Assembly (NCBI GenBank): GCA_947044405.1 | Contig: CAMRHE010000330.1 | Location: forward strand, 1,488,001-1,552,000 | From: Leptodactylus fallax | Lineage: Eukaryota; Chordata; Amphibia; Anura; Leptodactylidae | Length of the DNA: 64,000 bases | Reading direction: 5' to 3' | Part shown: positions 1 to 11,905 of the stretch, piece after piece | Position numbering within the stretch: position 1 is the first letter of the stretch | Layout of the letters: each line of letters opens with the position of its first letter | Notes under the pieces: generated by a model | What the model was told of the DNA's origin: nothing | Database searches by the model: none | The model's input: the letters and a program-made list of their open reading frames with translations, nothing else | Made by a program: the position numbers and the translations under genes

Positions 1-616
1 TATGACGTAGCCGCTCATCCTTGTTAAATGTTGTGCTTGTGTTAGTTTAGATGAGCCTTAATAAGCTATGTGTACTTTGCCCCTTTTTAATACTGTCTCA
101 CACGCTGACCATGTACCTTTTTAAAAAGGTGCAAACACAGCGTGTAAAGGATCTCCATTTAGGCCATCCCCCCAAAAGTGGCGGGGACAACATCACATCT
201 GGAAAAAATGCGCAAATGCTTCATAAACAAAGCGCAGGATAGAAAAAGGCCACAAAAAGGCGCAATTTATGCCAAAGAATCAAATAGCTTAATAAATGTT
301 CCCCATTGTGTCTATTCGCATGGCTGGTTTTTTTTTTTTGCTCCTTTTTTACGGCCCCCTTTTCACAACCGTTAAAAAAAACTGACATGTGAATAGAACT
401 TTGAAATTCCTGGGTTCTATAATAGCCATGAATAAGTGCAGTGCGAGGACTTGCACAGACAGATATGGCCGTTATTCACGGACATTAGATCCGTGCATAA
501 GACCTTACACTATCCAATCAGTTCTGATTGAAGACTATTTAGGGACGCGCCCATTTGACAGGAGGAATGGCAATGCCTAGATGTCAATTTATTCATAAGT
601 TTCTAGTAGGTATAAT
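1..616. other. no gene; diffuse repeat fragments
   Basis: No credible coding signal. The stretch around 320-400 (T-run, then cacaaccgtt, an A-run and ctgacatgtga) resembles the 14750-14830 region, so it is probably a decayed copy of the same short interspersed repeat. If the ADARB2 call is right, this lies inside its first intron. Confidence 0.5.
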
Positions 617-946
617 AGTTATACACAGGATAGGTATTCAATATGGGATCTGTTGGGGTTTGACACCTGGACCCAACACAGATCATCTGCTGGTAGAAGC
701 CTCCAGGTCTAGGGAGTTGGTAGAGAACGGGCCAGGCATGGAGCAAAGCTGCTACGAGCGGCACAGCAGCCCTGTCCACTGCGTATCGGTGGTTCTGGTG
801 AATTGCCCAAACGCTCATATTACAGCAGCGCCGCTCATCCACTAGCAGCTTCTGGCACCCAGAGGCTGCTAGAACTGCTGATCTTTGGGGGTCCGGGTGT
901 TGGACCCTGTCAGATGACATACTGATGATCTATCCTGTGGATGGGC
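617..946. mobile_element. foldback MITE-like repeat, copy 1
   Basis: The two ends are inverted copies. The left end reads cacaggatag, then gatctgttgggg, then gacacctgg. The right end, read in reverse complement, gives ccacaggatag, gggtccaacacccgg and gaccccc. The same family recurs at 7984-8290 and as two halves flanking the LINE at 37577-39720. No transposase is present, so this is a non-autonomous element. I could not see a clear target duplication. Confidence 0.6.
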
Positions 947-959
947 TCTAACACAATAA

Positions 960-1085
960 TGGTCTAGCAGCAGAGACCCAAATTTGAAGAGTACTGTGGT
1001 CTATTTCCTAGGGGTTGCTGAAGGTTGGGCCCCTAGAGTCATTTTATCTGATGGGTCCAAGGAGTCTAAGTCTAACACTGACTAC
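960..1085 (+). repeat. dispersed fragment related to the 22.7-kb tandem unit
   Basis: The stretch with tctatttcct, ggcccctaga and gtcattttatctgatggg matches, with mismatches, the middle of the roughly 330-bp unit repeated at 22660-23690. This shows that unit is also an interspersed repeat family. Confidence 0.55.
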
Positions 1086-1099
1086 AATGTATCGCATGT

Positions 1100-2910
1100 A
1101 AGCAACAATAACCCACATCTATTAGATATGAGCCGCCATTATTGTATGTTTTCATTTGCTGATATGTTTTTCTCATCTGGATTGCTCCATGACAGACAGA
1201 TAAGCAGTCAGAAGTATGGACGGCAGGCAGATTTCTCAATTAGCTCACGACCAGTTGTGTTCATAACTGTCTCATATCTGGATTTCTCGCCATCCCCTGG
1301 AATCAGTCCCTGTTGTGTAATATGACACAAGAATAGTCTGGTTAAAAAAATTGCAGCTGATGTGTTGCTGATATTGTACTTCACATTCGAGGCAAAGAAA
1401 AATGTCAAAATGCAGTCATTTACACAGTATTCACTTTTCATCTGAGCTTCAATGCTCTTGTCAATGGAGATCTACCGTTACCCTTTATAAACTGAAGAAA
1501 GTGACAAAAATCCAGATATCTGCACAAAAGGTGCAGTCTCTGCCTAGGGAGACTTAAAAAGCAGAAAATTGAAGACCACTTACAGAACTATTGCTGCCTA
1601 CTTGCTGGTTCAAGGTTGGAAACTACAGTATAAGCAGTGCCCTGGCGATTTATGTGCGTTCCTGATTTTTTTTTTGCTCTGGTCTATTTTTTGCTCTGGT
1701 CTTTACTATTAGACTATACAACTCAAAGTCATTTTTTTAATAGGTCAAAGCTGACCCAGAACTTTTGCTTCCCGCCTACCTAGACATAGAGAGGCAACAT
1801 CAAGCTCTTGTTCTTTTGATACCCACCATCATGAGCCATCCCTTTGGGAGCCACCATTTTGGGTGGTGATATTGTGGTTGACAACCAGTTTTCAGTCACA
1901 AAAGTGAATTATTTTTATTCTTTGTAGTGGTTGAAGCCACTAGTGGTAATAATAATATTTATTGGCCACACATGATAGTGGGGAAGATTTATCAATGTTC
2001 TATGTCACTTTGCCCATTACTGGTAACTCTACTTTGGAAGATTATCTATGTAATCTCGAAAAGAACGTGTCATGACTTCTTATTCTGGATGAACAACAAT
2101 AAACCTCACTAGGACTCCAGCTAAAATCACAGTATGGGCCCCTACATTTCCTCAGAATACATAAGTAATATGGCTGTTTGCACAGGTCTTAAACAACTAT
2201 TGTAAAGCTGACCATCTAAAGTAGATGTATGGCGGCCAAACCCAATGATTTTGGAGGGACCAGTTGACCATCTAATGTGTATGGGTTGGTCCCGACTATC
2301 CCTTGACGGTACATGTTTGGGAAGAGCAGGATTGAGCTGATCCCATGCGTATGAGAGTATGGGGTGGGGGAGAGCTAGCTGTTGGCCAGATGAGCAATTA
2401 AAGTTATAAAAAAGGGAGTCTGTCTGTAAATTGGTTACAAACCTAATCCCAGTAGCTTGTAGAAGTGATTCTACAGTTTCCTAATATGTCTCTGTTTTTT
2501 ATGTTTGGAGCCCCAAACTTTGTGGGCATGCCTTACCTTGTCTGGGTTTTGGTCTCAGTTCTAGATTTCCGGGCAAAGCACGTTCCCCTCATTTGCATAT
2601 GAACACAATGTGGATTTACATAAAACAGAGGTATATTTGGAAACTGTAGAATCACATCTACAAAGTACTGGGAGATATGGTGACGACCAGGTGAGATATC
2701 TCCATGATTCGTCTATCGGCTATGAGAAAGAAATAGCACATTTGCAATGATATCTAGATCCTCTGGTCTTTAGAAGTCTCACATCTTGTGTTAGATGGTG
2801 ATTTTTTTTTCCCCTGGAATGGCCAGTTTTCATCTGAAACAGTCTTTAATATGTCTAAAAACACACTAGCTTTGGGGAGTACTGGTCCTCATTGAAGAGA
2901 TTCAGTGGAA
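1100..2910. other. no gene; mostly unassigned intronic-type DNA
   Basis: No coding signal. The segment around 2210-2400 (gctgaccatctaaagtagatg and similar) resembles pieces near 4790 and 8550-8640 that share a 'ccatacacat' motif, so it is probably an old short repeat. The rest shows nothing I recognise. Confidence 0.4.
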
Positions 2911-3130
2911 AAAGCATGCAAATTAATTCTCCTCCGGATGGAAGAAAATTGTCTCTCTAGTGCCACCTATAGGTAAGTCAAAGCCTGATCCATAGAAGAG
3001 TCTGATATTCCTAATCATATCTCAAAGCTCTTTTATGGGTCAGACATTGACTTACAGGGTAGTGTAGCTACCTATAGTTGACAGTAGAGAGACGGATTTC
3101 TTCCTTCTGGAGGAGAGCTTGTTTGCAGAA
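2911..3130. mobile_element. short palindromic MITE
   Basis: Left arm: ctcctccggatggaagaaaa, then gtctctctag, then cctataggta. The reverse complement of the right arm gives ctcctccagaaggaagaaa, cgtctctcta and ctataggtag. The arms are about 90 bp with a short centre containing ctcttttatgggtcagac and its inverted partner. No coding capacity. Confidence 0.6.
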
Positions 3131-3990
3131 AAATGCACTATATATTCAAGAGCTACTTAATAATACAACAATATAAACAGGATCTGGGTTCAAACCACTT
3201 GAAAATCTGAACATCAAGGTATATTATGTACATATAGTATTGTTCTTAGTACAAAGACATCCTACTGTGAAACATACTTGTACATCATATAAGCCTTGCA
3301 ATGTTGTGTTTTACAAGAGATGTTGGGAATAGCAGAAAAAAACATAAAAATAGCATAACTTAAATTTGCTTTCCCCCAGCCCTGGCTTACCAGCAGAGCA
3401 CACACGTAGATTCCCCGCTGCCTTGCAGACAAGCATGTTTTAAAAACCATTGAGTTGAGCACAGTGCAGTCCTATAAAGGAGCATAAAATGTCAGTGTAC
3501 AATGGGCTTTAGGTCTTACCGTGCACCAGACAGCTGGTACCACAGATGAGAACGACTGCATCTAATGTTCCATGAAATTAATAGCAGTAATTGGGGAAAG
3601 GTGGAAAGAGGAGTGACAGTAGTTTAGCACTCTCTGTGCATGGACTCATTATACAAATATTTATCTAGAAAGCAGCCCGAAATGAGCCAATAGGCCGCAC
3701 ATCCTCACAATGCTAATATCACATAGGCACATGCGGAAGTTTTTCATTTTTTATCTAACCGTCCAAAATTTTTCTTTAGAACAAATTTCGGAACAAAATC
3801 ACTACGAAATAACAGCTAATATAAGCCTTCCATGTAAGCATGAGAAGTGTCACATAGGAACAGAGGCACCAAAGGCAGGCCGAGGAGTCATCAAGCTTAA
3901 GGGTATACGAAGCAATATTCATATACTGTACAAATGAGTTTTATAGTGTATACAGATACAGGGGTAAGAGGAGGGAGTTCCCAAGTATAG
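3131..3990. other. no feature recognised
   Basis: AT-rich unassigned sequence. Short frames here have no recognisable motif and no codon bias that I can judge. Confidence 0.4.
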
Positions 3991-4035
3991 ACTATCTATC
4001 TATCTATCTACAACTATCTATCTATCTATCTACAA

Positions 4036-4089
<54 letters not shown>
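3991..4089 (+). repeat. (TCTA)n / GATA-type microsatellite
   Basis: Tandem tetranucleotide tatc repeated about 22 times, with two interruptions by 'caac'. Confidence 0.95.
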
Positions 4090-4202
4090 CATAGAGTGCA
4101 TGTCCAAAGATTCAAGTCAAGGACCTATCCACAGTAAAATTCCCCCAAAAATGGTGGTACTCCACAGGTTGAAAAAAAGGGAGAAAATAAACCTTTTTTT
4201 AT

Positions 4203-4218
4203 TCTATTATCTATCTAA

Positions 4219-4272
<54 letters not shown>

Positions 4273-4306
4273 TATCTATCTATCCATCTATCTATTATCT
4301 ATCTCA

Positions 4307-4339
<33 letters not shown>

Positions 4340-4422
4340 CATATCTATCTATCTATCTATCTATCCATCTATTATCTATTTCATATCTATCTATCTATCT
4401 ATCTATCTATCCATCTATCTCA

Positions 4423-4457
<35 letters not shown>

Positions 4458-4507
4458 TTCTCTGTCATGTCTGTCTATCTATGTCTGTATCTCTATTATC
4501 TATCTCA

Positions 4508-4552
<45 letters not shown>

Positions 4553-4585
4553 CATATCTATCTATCTATCTATCTATCTATGTCA

Positions 4586-4632
<47 letters not shown>

Positions 4633-4633
4633 T
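4203..4633 (+). repeat. (TCTA)n / GATA-type microsatellite, long and interrupted
   Basis: About 430 bp of tatc repeats with periodic variants such as tctcatatc, tccatctatta and tgtctgtctatg. The interruptions suggest higher-order duplication of 30-60 bp blocks. The long frame of Y-L-S-I repeats across it is a translation artefact. Confidence 0.95.
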
Positions 4634-4639
4634 ATGATA

Positions 4640-5016
4640 GCTCTTCTACAACCATCATGCTGGGTAGTAATACGCGGGTATTGCTCAGTACTATTGCATT
4701 ATCTTTCTGACTGATCTATCCTCCAAAATAAAGCACTGAAGTATGAGAGTGACTGCGGTGCCAGCTGTAGTGGGCTATTGTTTAGTAAAGCTTGCCATAC
4801 ACATAAAGTGATTGTTGGCTGACAATTAGACGGTTACTTTCCCACATTTATATTTGCTTTCAGCTCAGATCTAATATCTATGAGCATATTCATGCTGCCC
4901 GAACCGCGAGTAGCATCAAATGCCAAATGCCTGCCTTGTTACAAGCAGAGAAAACATACAGTAGATAGCAGAGTGTACACACACACTGGAGCAGGGAAGG
5001 AGAATCATCTGGGCGG
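4640..5016. other. no gene; short repeat fragment
   Basis: 4785-4850 resembles the dispersed 'ccatacacat' repeat. 4975-5026 is the outward-facing end of a T2-like element (cacaacccctttaa). Nothing else recognised. Confidence 0.4.
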
Positions 5017-5237
5017 CACAACCCCTTTAAGGTCCTCTTGAAATATCAAAGCTATTCTGTAATTGGTTGCTATGGGGTTCCTCACCCATCTCGGCTTCAT
5101 TGCCAGGTCTCTCCCTATTTGTTTACAGGAAGAAACTAAATTGGGCTAAGCAGGGCTGCAACAAACTGGTGCGGAACCCCATAGCAACCAATCACAGCAT
5201 AGCTTTGATATTTCAAGAGGACCTTAAAGGGGTTGTG
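5017..5237. mobile_element. palindromic TTAA-flanked MITE, nested between two T2-like ends
   Basis: TTAA at 5027-5030 and at 5224-5227 bound an insert with near-perfect inverted arms of about 55 bp (ggtcctcttgaaatatcaaa, then ttggttgctatggggttcc). Outside these sites the mirror continues: gcacaacccc on the left and ggggttgtgc on the right. TTAA targets fit the Kolobok/T2 and piggyBac groups. No transposase is present. Confidence 0.65.
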
Positions 5238-5400
5238 CAAATAAGAATATTTACCCCCATCCACAGGACAGGGGATAAGTGACTTATTCCTGGGTGCCCT
5301 ACCATTGGGTCCCCGGCAACGTGGAGAACCGGGGACCAAAATCCCTGTCTGTGTGCTGTCCGTGGTTCATCTGAGAACGCATCTGTTTTTTTCACGGACA
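5238..5400 (+). repeat. T2-like repeat fragment
   Basis: Follows TTAAAGGGGTTGTGC and continues with ccatccacaggacaggggat and a gggtccccggcaacg motif. 8880-8960 carries a diverged opposite-strand version (cacttatcccctatcaac). Confidence 0.45.
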
Positions 5401-5470
5401 TAGAATTTCATTGATGTGAAGTATCAGCATCAATAAAAAAAGGACGAACTTCCATTGTTTTTTTATGAAC

Positions 5471-6010
5471 CTACAGTCTGCTGTCTGGGAGCATTCCCAG
5501 AGATCCCCAAAAACAGCTTTCTCTGTTGAAAACACGTCCCTGTATGCTTTGTTCTATCCCCTGGCCAGTGGGAAACGATAGTCCAGCTGCTGTGACGTCA
5601 TCATCTGGTGAAGTCTCGCACATGCGCAGTATGTGTGACGATTCCAGCAACGCATAGCTGTATGCTTAAATATGCCGAACACTACAAGTGCATACCGCAC
5701 ATGCTCGAGATTTAACTGAGCAGGTGATGACATCACAGCAGTGGGACAATCATTTCCCACTGACCAGGGACTGGCGCAAAACTGTACAGTATGCACTTGT
5801 GTTCGGCATATATGAGCATACAGCTCACATGTAGCTATGCATTGCGAGATTCATGGTGCATACTGCGCAGGTGCGAGACTTCACCAGATGATGACGTCAC
5901 AGCAGTGGGACTATCATTACTCACTGGCCAGGGGGTGGAACAAAGCATACAGGGGCATGTTTTCAACAGAGAAAGCTGTGCTTGGGGATCTCTAGGAACG
6001 CCCCCTGTGC
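5471..6010. mobile_element. large imperfect palindrome (foldback MITE) carrying two CRE octamers
   Basis: The left arm (about 5486-5680) contains attcccagagatcccc, aacagctttctctgttgaaa, cctgtatgctttgttc and tgacgtcatcatctggtgaa. The right arm (about 5800-6005) is its inverted copy. The centre holds a third, diverged block with gatgacatcacagcagtggg. There is no coding capacity. Each arm carries a perfect TGACGTCA palindrome. Confidence 0.7.
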
Positions 6011-6121
6011 CCCAAACACATAATTAGCATAATTAAGAAAACGTCCTTTTCTTGGCATCCACAGGATTGTGAAACATAATGAAGATATGATGTAAGCATG
6101 TCACAGCACCTACAGCACCAT

Positions 6122-6757
6122 GATGGTAGCTTGAAGGGGGTGACCGTCAGTAGTGTCCGTTACAAGATTTTAGCATCGGACACTAGCTGAACAGTCAGAA
6201 ATCCGTTAAAATTTCCATTCATTTCAATGGGTTTTTATATTGTGTCCGTTAGTGTCCGTTTGTGTCCGTTTACACCAAATCCGTCAGAAGTCCGTTATTT
6301 TTTCGCGGACAAAAAATCCTATATGCAGGACTTTTTGTCCGTTTGAAAAAACGGATTCTTGACGGACAGCAAGTGTCCGTAATTTTTTTAACATTGAAGT
6401 CTATGGGTAACGGACTTATAACGGACAGTAACTGATAGCCATCAGTTACTGTCCGTTATTTTATGTCCGTTTTTTTCTTGCTCATGCTCAGAAAGCAGAA
6501 AAAAAAAACAAAAAAAAACGGACAGTGTTAAAAAAGCGGTCAGTGTTAAAAAACAGACACTAACTGATGCTAATGTGTCCGTTTTTTTTTAACTAATCCA
6601 TTAATTGGATCAGTTAAAAAAACGGACACATTAACATCAGTTAGCATCAGTTAGTGTCCGTAAATGTCTGTTATGATAGGTGTCTGTTTTTTGTTTTTTT
6701 GTTTTTTTAACGGACACTATCAGAACGGACATCAACGGTTAGTGTAAACCCTGCCTT
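6122..6757. mobile_element. composite palindromic repeat rich in GTCCGTT motifs
   Basis: Contains many direct and inverted gtccgtt/aacggac heptamers. There are internal hairpins, such as acggacagtaactgat facing atcagttactgtccgt near 6421-6460. The two ends are a diverged inverted pair (cagtagtgtccgtt and aacggacatcaacggttagt). Non-autonomous element of unresolved superfamily. Confidence 0.6.
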
Positions 6758-7295
6758 AATAAATTCCCCATTTTCTTTAGTAAATCTCCCCCAATATACT
6801 ACTGCATTAAAGAGCCACCAGACTTAGCAACGTGGGAAGGAAATTGTTAAAGCTCCAATGTTCTTGTTTATTTCTCTTCCGTCTTCTTCCTCTCATTACA
6901 TTTCGCAGATTTGAGGCTGGTCCATGACTTACAAGATTTTTATTTTGTGATTAAGAGCTATTATTAACGGCTTAGCTGGGAAGTCTGGTTCTCACAAGAA
7001 ATACTCGCAACGACCGCTCTATACAAGCAAAATATCAGCATTATCTGTAGGGATTTAACATAGTACTTGAGAGTTAACTGGAGATTGCTTGTAATATTAT
7101 TACTTGGGATATTACATACATACTACACACTTAGGAAAAGGAGAAGCCATTAAACAATTACTTATGGTATAATACTTGCATGTCAACCACAGCTATGATA
7201 GTACCGTATCAGAACGCAACGTACAGTCATTTTCCTTCATTTACTTTGAGAGTAAGCTTCTCAGAATTTTTACGATTGGTCATGTGCAATGATGC
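6758..7295. other. no feature recognised; possibly low-copy
   Basis: AT-rich unassigned sequence with no inverted ends and no coding signal. It does not match other parts of the window. Confidence 0.35.
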
Positions 7296-7510
7296 TTAAG
7301 GCTGTGTTTACACTGTGCTTTTTTTTTAATTACAAACTTCATGGTTTTTTAATTGCAGTAATGCCTGGCACATTTGACTGTGCATTCAAGCTGTAAGCTA
7401 ATGGCTACTGGCTTACAGCTGAAATAAATAGTAAAAATGTGCTACTCATTACTACAATAAAAAAGCATGCAGTTCTTAATTAACAAAAGCACAGTGTGCA
7501 CACAGCCTTA
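7296..7510. mobile_element. MITE with TAAGGCTGTG inverted ends
   Basis: The left end taaggctgtgtttacactgt mirrors the right end acagtgtgcacacagcctta. The interior is AT-rich without coding capacity. Related 'aaggct(g/a)...ttcacac' ends occur at 15794-16062, 18141-18799 and 35523-35724. Superfamily and exact target duplication are unresolved. Confidence 0.65.
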
Positions 7511-7634
7511 GTGATGAGTTACCTGTTCCTGTTTTTTTTCTTCTTCCCATCGAACCAGTTATCTCTGGTCACACTACTGTGAGTTGGGTCAATTCACTTT
7601 TCATATAAATGGTCCCACATCTTGTAATGTGATC

Positions 7635-7981
7635 AAGGCCGGGGCCCCATGTGGCGGAAACGCCGCGGAAAAAATCGTGGCATTTTACAGTCAGAGCAAA
7701 GTGGGTGGGATTCTAGCGAATCCCATGCCCACTTTGCGGTAAAAACCGCACTGCGGACACGCGGCGATTTCCAAAACCGACGCGGTTTTGAAAATCGCAG
7801 CATGTCAATTATACCTATGGAAATGCCAGCGGTTTCCCCATAGGTATAATGAAACAGAAAGTCTACAGGGGAAACCTCTGCAAACTTTCTGTCTAAAGCG
7901 CTGCAGGAAGAACCGCAATGCGTTCCCGCTGCAGTTTTTCCCGCAGTGCTTTTTTGCTGCGGGACGCCACATGGGGCCTTA
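7635..7981. mobile_element. GC-rich MITE with GGGGCCCCATGTGGCG ends
   Basis: The left end ggggccccatgtggcg mirrors the right end cgccacatggggcc. The interior has paired blocks such as aaagtgggtgggattc facing aatcccatgcccacttt, and caccgctg-type hairpins. CpG is high compared with the surroundings. Non-autonomous. Confidence 0.65.
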
Positions 7982-7983
7982 GC

Positions 7984-8290
7984 CTAAAGGGGTTTTCTGG
8001 CCCCAAATATATCCACGGGATAGGTCATCAGTATCTGATCTGTGGGTGTCAGATGTTCCGGCAGCTTCCAGACACCGGAACGCGGAGTCTGCTTATATTC
8101 AAGTAATAAGAGGGAAGCTACAGCCCCATCCATTGTATAGTGGTGGCACCAGGTAAGTACAGCTCTGCTCTGAGTACTTGAATAGGAGCAGACCACTCCT
8201 GCTCTCCGTCTACTACAGCAGCTTCTGGCAACCTTCAGGGTTGGACCACCACAGATGAGATACTATCCTGTGGAGAGGCCATCAGTATTA
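7984..8290. mobile_element. foldback MITE-like repeat, copy 2
   Basis: Same family as 617-946. It starts with tatccacgggataggtcatc and ends with gatactatcctgtggagagg, and has an internal ccatccattgtatagtggtgg block also present at 39805-39830. Confidence 0.65.
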
Positions 8291-8424
8291 AGCATGCATA
8301 TCGGGTTAAAAAACTATTTTAATGGAAAGAATCTTTAAGCAAGTCTAGCAAATCTGATAGCATGCAAAGTGGTGCTGTATGTAGTATGAGTAATAGGAGC
8401 TTTTGGCCCAATACAACATTAGTA

Positions 8425-8485
8425 ATAAATAATAATAAACTTTATTTATATAGCGCCAACCTATTCCGTACATTATAAGAGAGGT
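8425..8485 (-). repeat. 3' end of a SINE/LINE (V-SINE-like tail)
   Basis: The minus strand reads ttggcgctatataaataaag and then an AAT-type tail, matching the 3' end of the element at 35796-36038 (ggcgctatacaagtaagc). Confidence 0.5.
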
Positions 8486-10044
8486 AAAAAGGGAAAATTC
8501 ATGAAAGGATTTGACACCATACCTCTTCTCTGAGACTGGTGGTCTAAAGGCCCCCATACACATACAGTAAGAGCATAACTGGTCAAACCAACAGATTTAA
8601 GTAGGATTGGCAGATGAGCTCATGTGTATGGACTTTGTCTGGATAGTGGGCTGAGCTGCTGTGCCCGGCCACTATACAGTATATGGAGCTATCTGTTTCC
8701 AGCTCTGTGCACTGCACGCATCCCAGGACAGTTGATGTGTGTGGGGGCCAACTGTCAGTCCCCCACAGTCAGATATTTATGGCCTATCTTAAGGATCAGT
8801 GCGTGGCAATGGAAGCAGTAGGGGGGTAAGCTGGTATCATTTATTTTGTTGTTGTATCTCAATGCCTACCACTAGCAAATAACTTGTACAACTCCTTTAT
8901 GGGATTTTACCACTAAATAACACTTATCCCCTATCAACATGATCACTTGAGATCTGACAGCTATTGGTCGACCACTGAGCGCACCATGTAAATAGAACAG
9001 TAGTGCATGCCCAGCCCCCTTTCCATCAGTTTCTTTGGGATTTAAGGAGATAACCATTATGACAATCCCATAGAAGTGAATGGAGTGATAGCCATGTATA
9101 TTTCCTACACTACTGCTGCATTCATATGGGGCATTCAAGAACCCCCATTGACCTGATCGATGTAAGACAATCAGCAGATAATCAGACCCTTATAACCTAT
9201 TCTGTGGATATGTGTTATTAATAGGAAATGCTCTTAAGTGCTATTACTTGGACACTCTGCTTTCAATCCCAGTTTCCCTTTAAATCAGAGCTGTCCAGTT
9301 AGCCTAAAGGCATCACTTCTACAGTATCACTGTATTTTGTAGCTGTCAAGTTAATCTTCACATTTTCTTAAGCAGAGATGGCTATAGCACCTACACTGTA
9401 TGTCCTGTCTGCTGGCCTTATTACAGTCGGATCCTGGAGTAATTAAGTCATGACACTTTGGGGGCCCTAGAGAGGTTAGCACTGAATAAACAGTTTTTGA
9501 CAGCTCACTACTATTATTTATTAATATCAATGTTGTCTGCGGATATTTCGGTTTTAATATATTTAGCTGGAAGTACTGCTTAAAATAGATTTGCGTTAAT
9601 TGTATGTAAAATTGTAATTGTATTGACACAAGTGTTAGTTGTCAGGTACCAGAAGGAACATTACATACTTTATTATATCTTATGTCTAAGGATGAAGAAC
9701 TGGAAGAACGGTAAAGGTCGTAAAAGGGATATGCCCATCTCAGCCAAACATGGCCATAATGGGACTATGCAACTCTTTATGGCAAAAGCCAAACGTTCTA
9801 CTCTGATCCTGCAGCTCCCATAGCAGTAAATGTAGAAATACAGAAACAGTGTAGCACAGCAAGTGATGTGGTTGTTTCCTTAACAATTGCATTCTGCATT
9901 GTCCATAACTCCTGACCACCTCACGGTTGCGGAGATAACCCTTTAAGTATAACTTTATTACCTTAGTATTTAATGCTGATATAGGATAAACCTTACATAT
10001 TCTTAACAACTTTTTACTATAATAAGCCCTTATACTCACATCTA
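8486..10044. other. no gene; old repeat fragments
   Basis: 8548-8870 holds a 'ccatacacat' type repeat fragment. 8875-8960 is a T2-like fragment with cttatcccctatcaac. 9840-9945 ends in ataaccctttaag, resembling a T2 terminus. The rest is unassigned. Confidence 0.4.
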
Positions 10045-10333
10045 CAGTACTGTGCAAAAGGTTTAGACAGGTGTGGAAAAAAATGCGAAGTCCGAATGCT
10101 TTCAGAAATAGAAGGATTTATTGATGGACTATTCTAAGTCCCGGAGTATCAGTTTTTAAGTCAAGTACACAGTTTATAGCATTAAAGAATGAACCAATTC
10201 ATCATTCTTTTCTTACATGTGTTCCACTTGGTGCTGCTGCTAATTCATACTGCTTGGTTGTGATTTGGACACAATCAGTCTCCTTCGTCGTCTCTATAGT
10301 CTTCTTAAACCTCCAGGAGAAGGAATCTTCTTT
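10045..10333. mobile_element. Tc1/mariner end fragment (CAGTACTGTGCAAAA family)
   Basis: Begins tacagtactgtgcaaaagg, the same terminal sequence (with small differences) as the right end of the element at 53783-54344. Downstream it resembles that family only weakly. No transposase is readable and the second terminus was not found. Confidence 0.5.
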
Positions 10334-10612
10334 GTTTACTTCCAGTGGATGAAAATCAGTCCATGTCATGTGATGGAACAGTATATGATCATGTGATATA
10401 TACGGTCCATGGTCATGTGATATACAGCCCATGCTCATGTGATGGACACACAGGTGCACAGCTCGTTACCAGGCAGGTGTCTGTTTACTGTAATGTGATT
10501 GTAACGAGCTGTGCACCTGTGTGTCCATCACATGAGCATGGGCTGTATATCACATGACCATGGACTGTATATCACATGACCATGCATTGATTTTTAACCA
10601 ATGGAAGTAACA
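10334..10612. mobile_element. highly symmetrical palindromic MITE
   Basis: The ends ttacttccagtgg and ccaatggaagtaa are inverted. Nearly perfect inner arms follow: ggtcatgtgatatacag, cccatgctcatgtgatgg, then cacacaggtgcacagctcgt against the exact reverse complement at 10503-10540. The spacer is about 45 bp around 10470-10500. The catgtgat motif is also tandemly repeated within each arm. Confidence 0.75.
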
Positions 10613-11584
10613 GAATGAATGACAGCAAGCAGAGACCTAGAAATCCATGAAGGATTGATGCAGAAAGTATATTGGACAATAGTAGAGCTTTTCATTATAC
10701 AAATAATACCATGTATTTGCTGAAGCTGGATAACCTCTTTAAATATGACGAATGATGGGGCAAGTTCTATAAAGCCTTTCTATAAATTTCAGGAAGAAAA
10801 GGATCCGTATAAAAGAAATGCGCAGAAATAAGCAGTTGGGTTTCTACACAGAATTCGCCTTAACATCATGATAAATAAGAGTACTGGAGTTGTATTTATT
10901 AAGCTGTGTCACTCCATCACTCCTCCGTCAGTCACAAGCTTAAAATTCCCTTATCTGTTCCATTGCAGCTTAATGGATAACCTTGTTGGGGGGATGGGAG
11001 GGAATGGATTAAGTATAGACTGAATCGGCTGATTGCACCGCCATAATTGGCTGAAAATACCCCACTGAATTGAATAGGAATTATCTTGAGCTTCCACCTA
11101 AGTGCTTCATTAGCAGCTGATTTTTGTTAAAATGTGTCATTTTATGAAGTCTGTGCAGTGCACTCTACTATCTACTCTAGGTCGTTGGGTGAATAGAGAA
11201 TTTTTTTCCCTTACTGCTATTTTCTTGATGATACAGATGATACTATATGATTGCCTACATATCTCATTTCTCTAAATGTTATTTCAAGCCATTTTACAGC
11301 TAGCAATTAAACATTCACTTCTGTATCTTCACCGCCATAAAACCGTACAGTAGGACTTCATTCAAAGCATTACACAGTATAACAGGTATAATATGGCACT
11401 TCCCATATGAATCCTTAATCCTCTGTACTACGGTCAATGCAATATACAGCAGAAACCTGTAATACACATATAAAAGTCAGCACAAAACCATTAAAACCAT
11501 CAAACAATGCAAGATGACACAAGTATACTCACTGACTAAAGTGTACACCTTGCATAAAAACAATGGCGGGAATGCATAAAGACA
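10613..11584. other. no gene; candidate low-copy block
   Basis: No repeat structure seen. 10840-11010 has mixed composition (taaataagagtactggagttg, ccctccatcactcctccgtc) unlike the neighbouring repeats, so it could be single-copy intronic DNA. No coding evidence. Confidence 0.3.
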
Positions 11585-11905
11585 GGTATTTTGTATGCCA
11601 TTTTTAATTCCCCGGGTGGCTCAAGTTGCCCCTGAATTATTAAGAGGTCCCTGGTTGTGTAGAATTCCGGCATCTGAATGCCAGTTTTCTGGCATGAGTT
11701 ATAGTAAATTTGTCAAGCCAAGGCATACCCACCCTGGCCTGGTTTGGTCTCCGAACCACTCCATTCACTGTCGTAAAAGGTGGCAAGTTGGGTACAGAAA
11801 GTGGGCATCTTTGGTGCAAAAAGAGGCCATGCATCAAAGATGTGCCACAACTACTTCCCAGTTATCTGGCATAGAGGGAATGGTAAATTTGCCCCCAGTG
11901 CATTT
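11585..11905. repeat. interspersed repeat fragment
   Basis: Contains two near copies of a 'ggtaaatttg' / 'agtaaatttgtcaagcc' type motif and a 'tctggcat' motif at 11690 and 11863. No transposase and no clear ends. Confidence 0.35.

Noticed and set aside
4100..4714. 204-codon frame of repeated YLSIYLSI
   Set aside because: Translation of a (TCTA)n microsatellite; no start context, no unique sequence.
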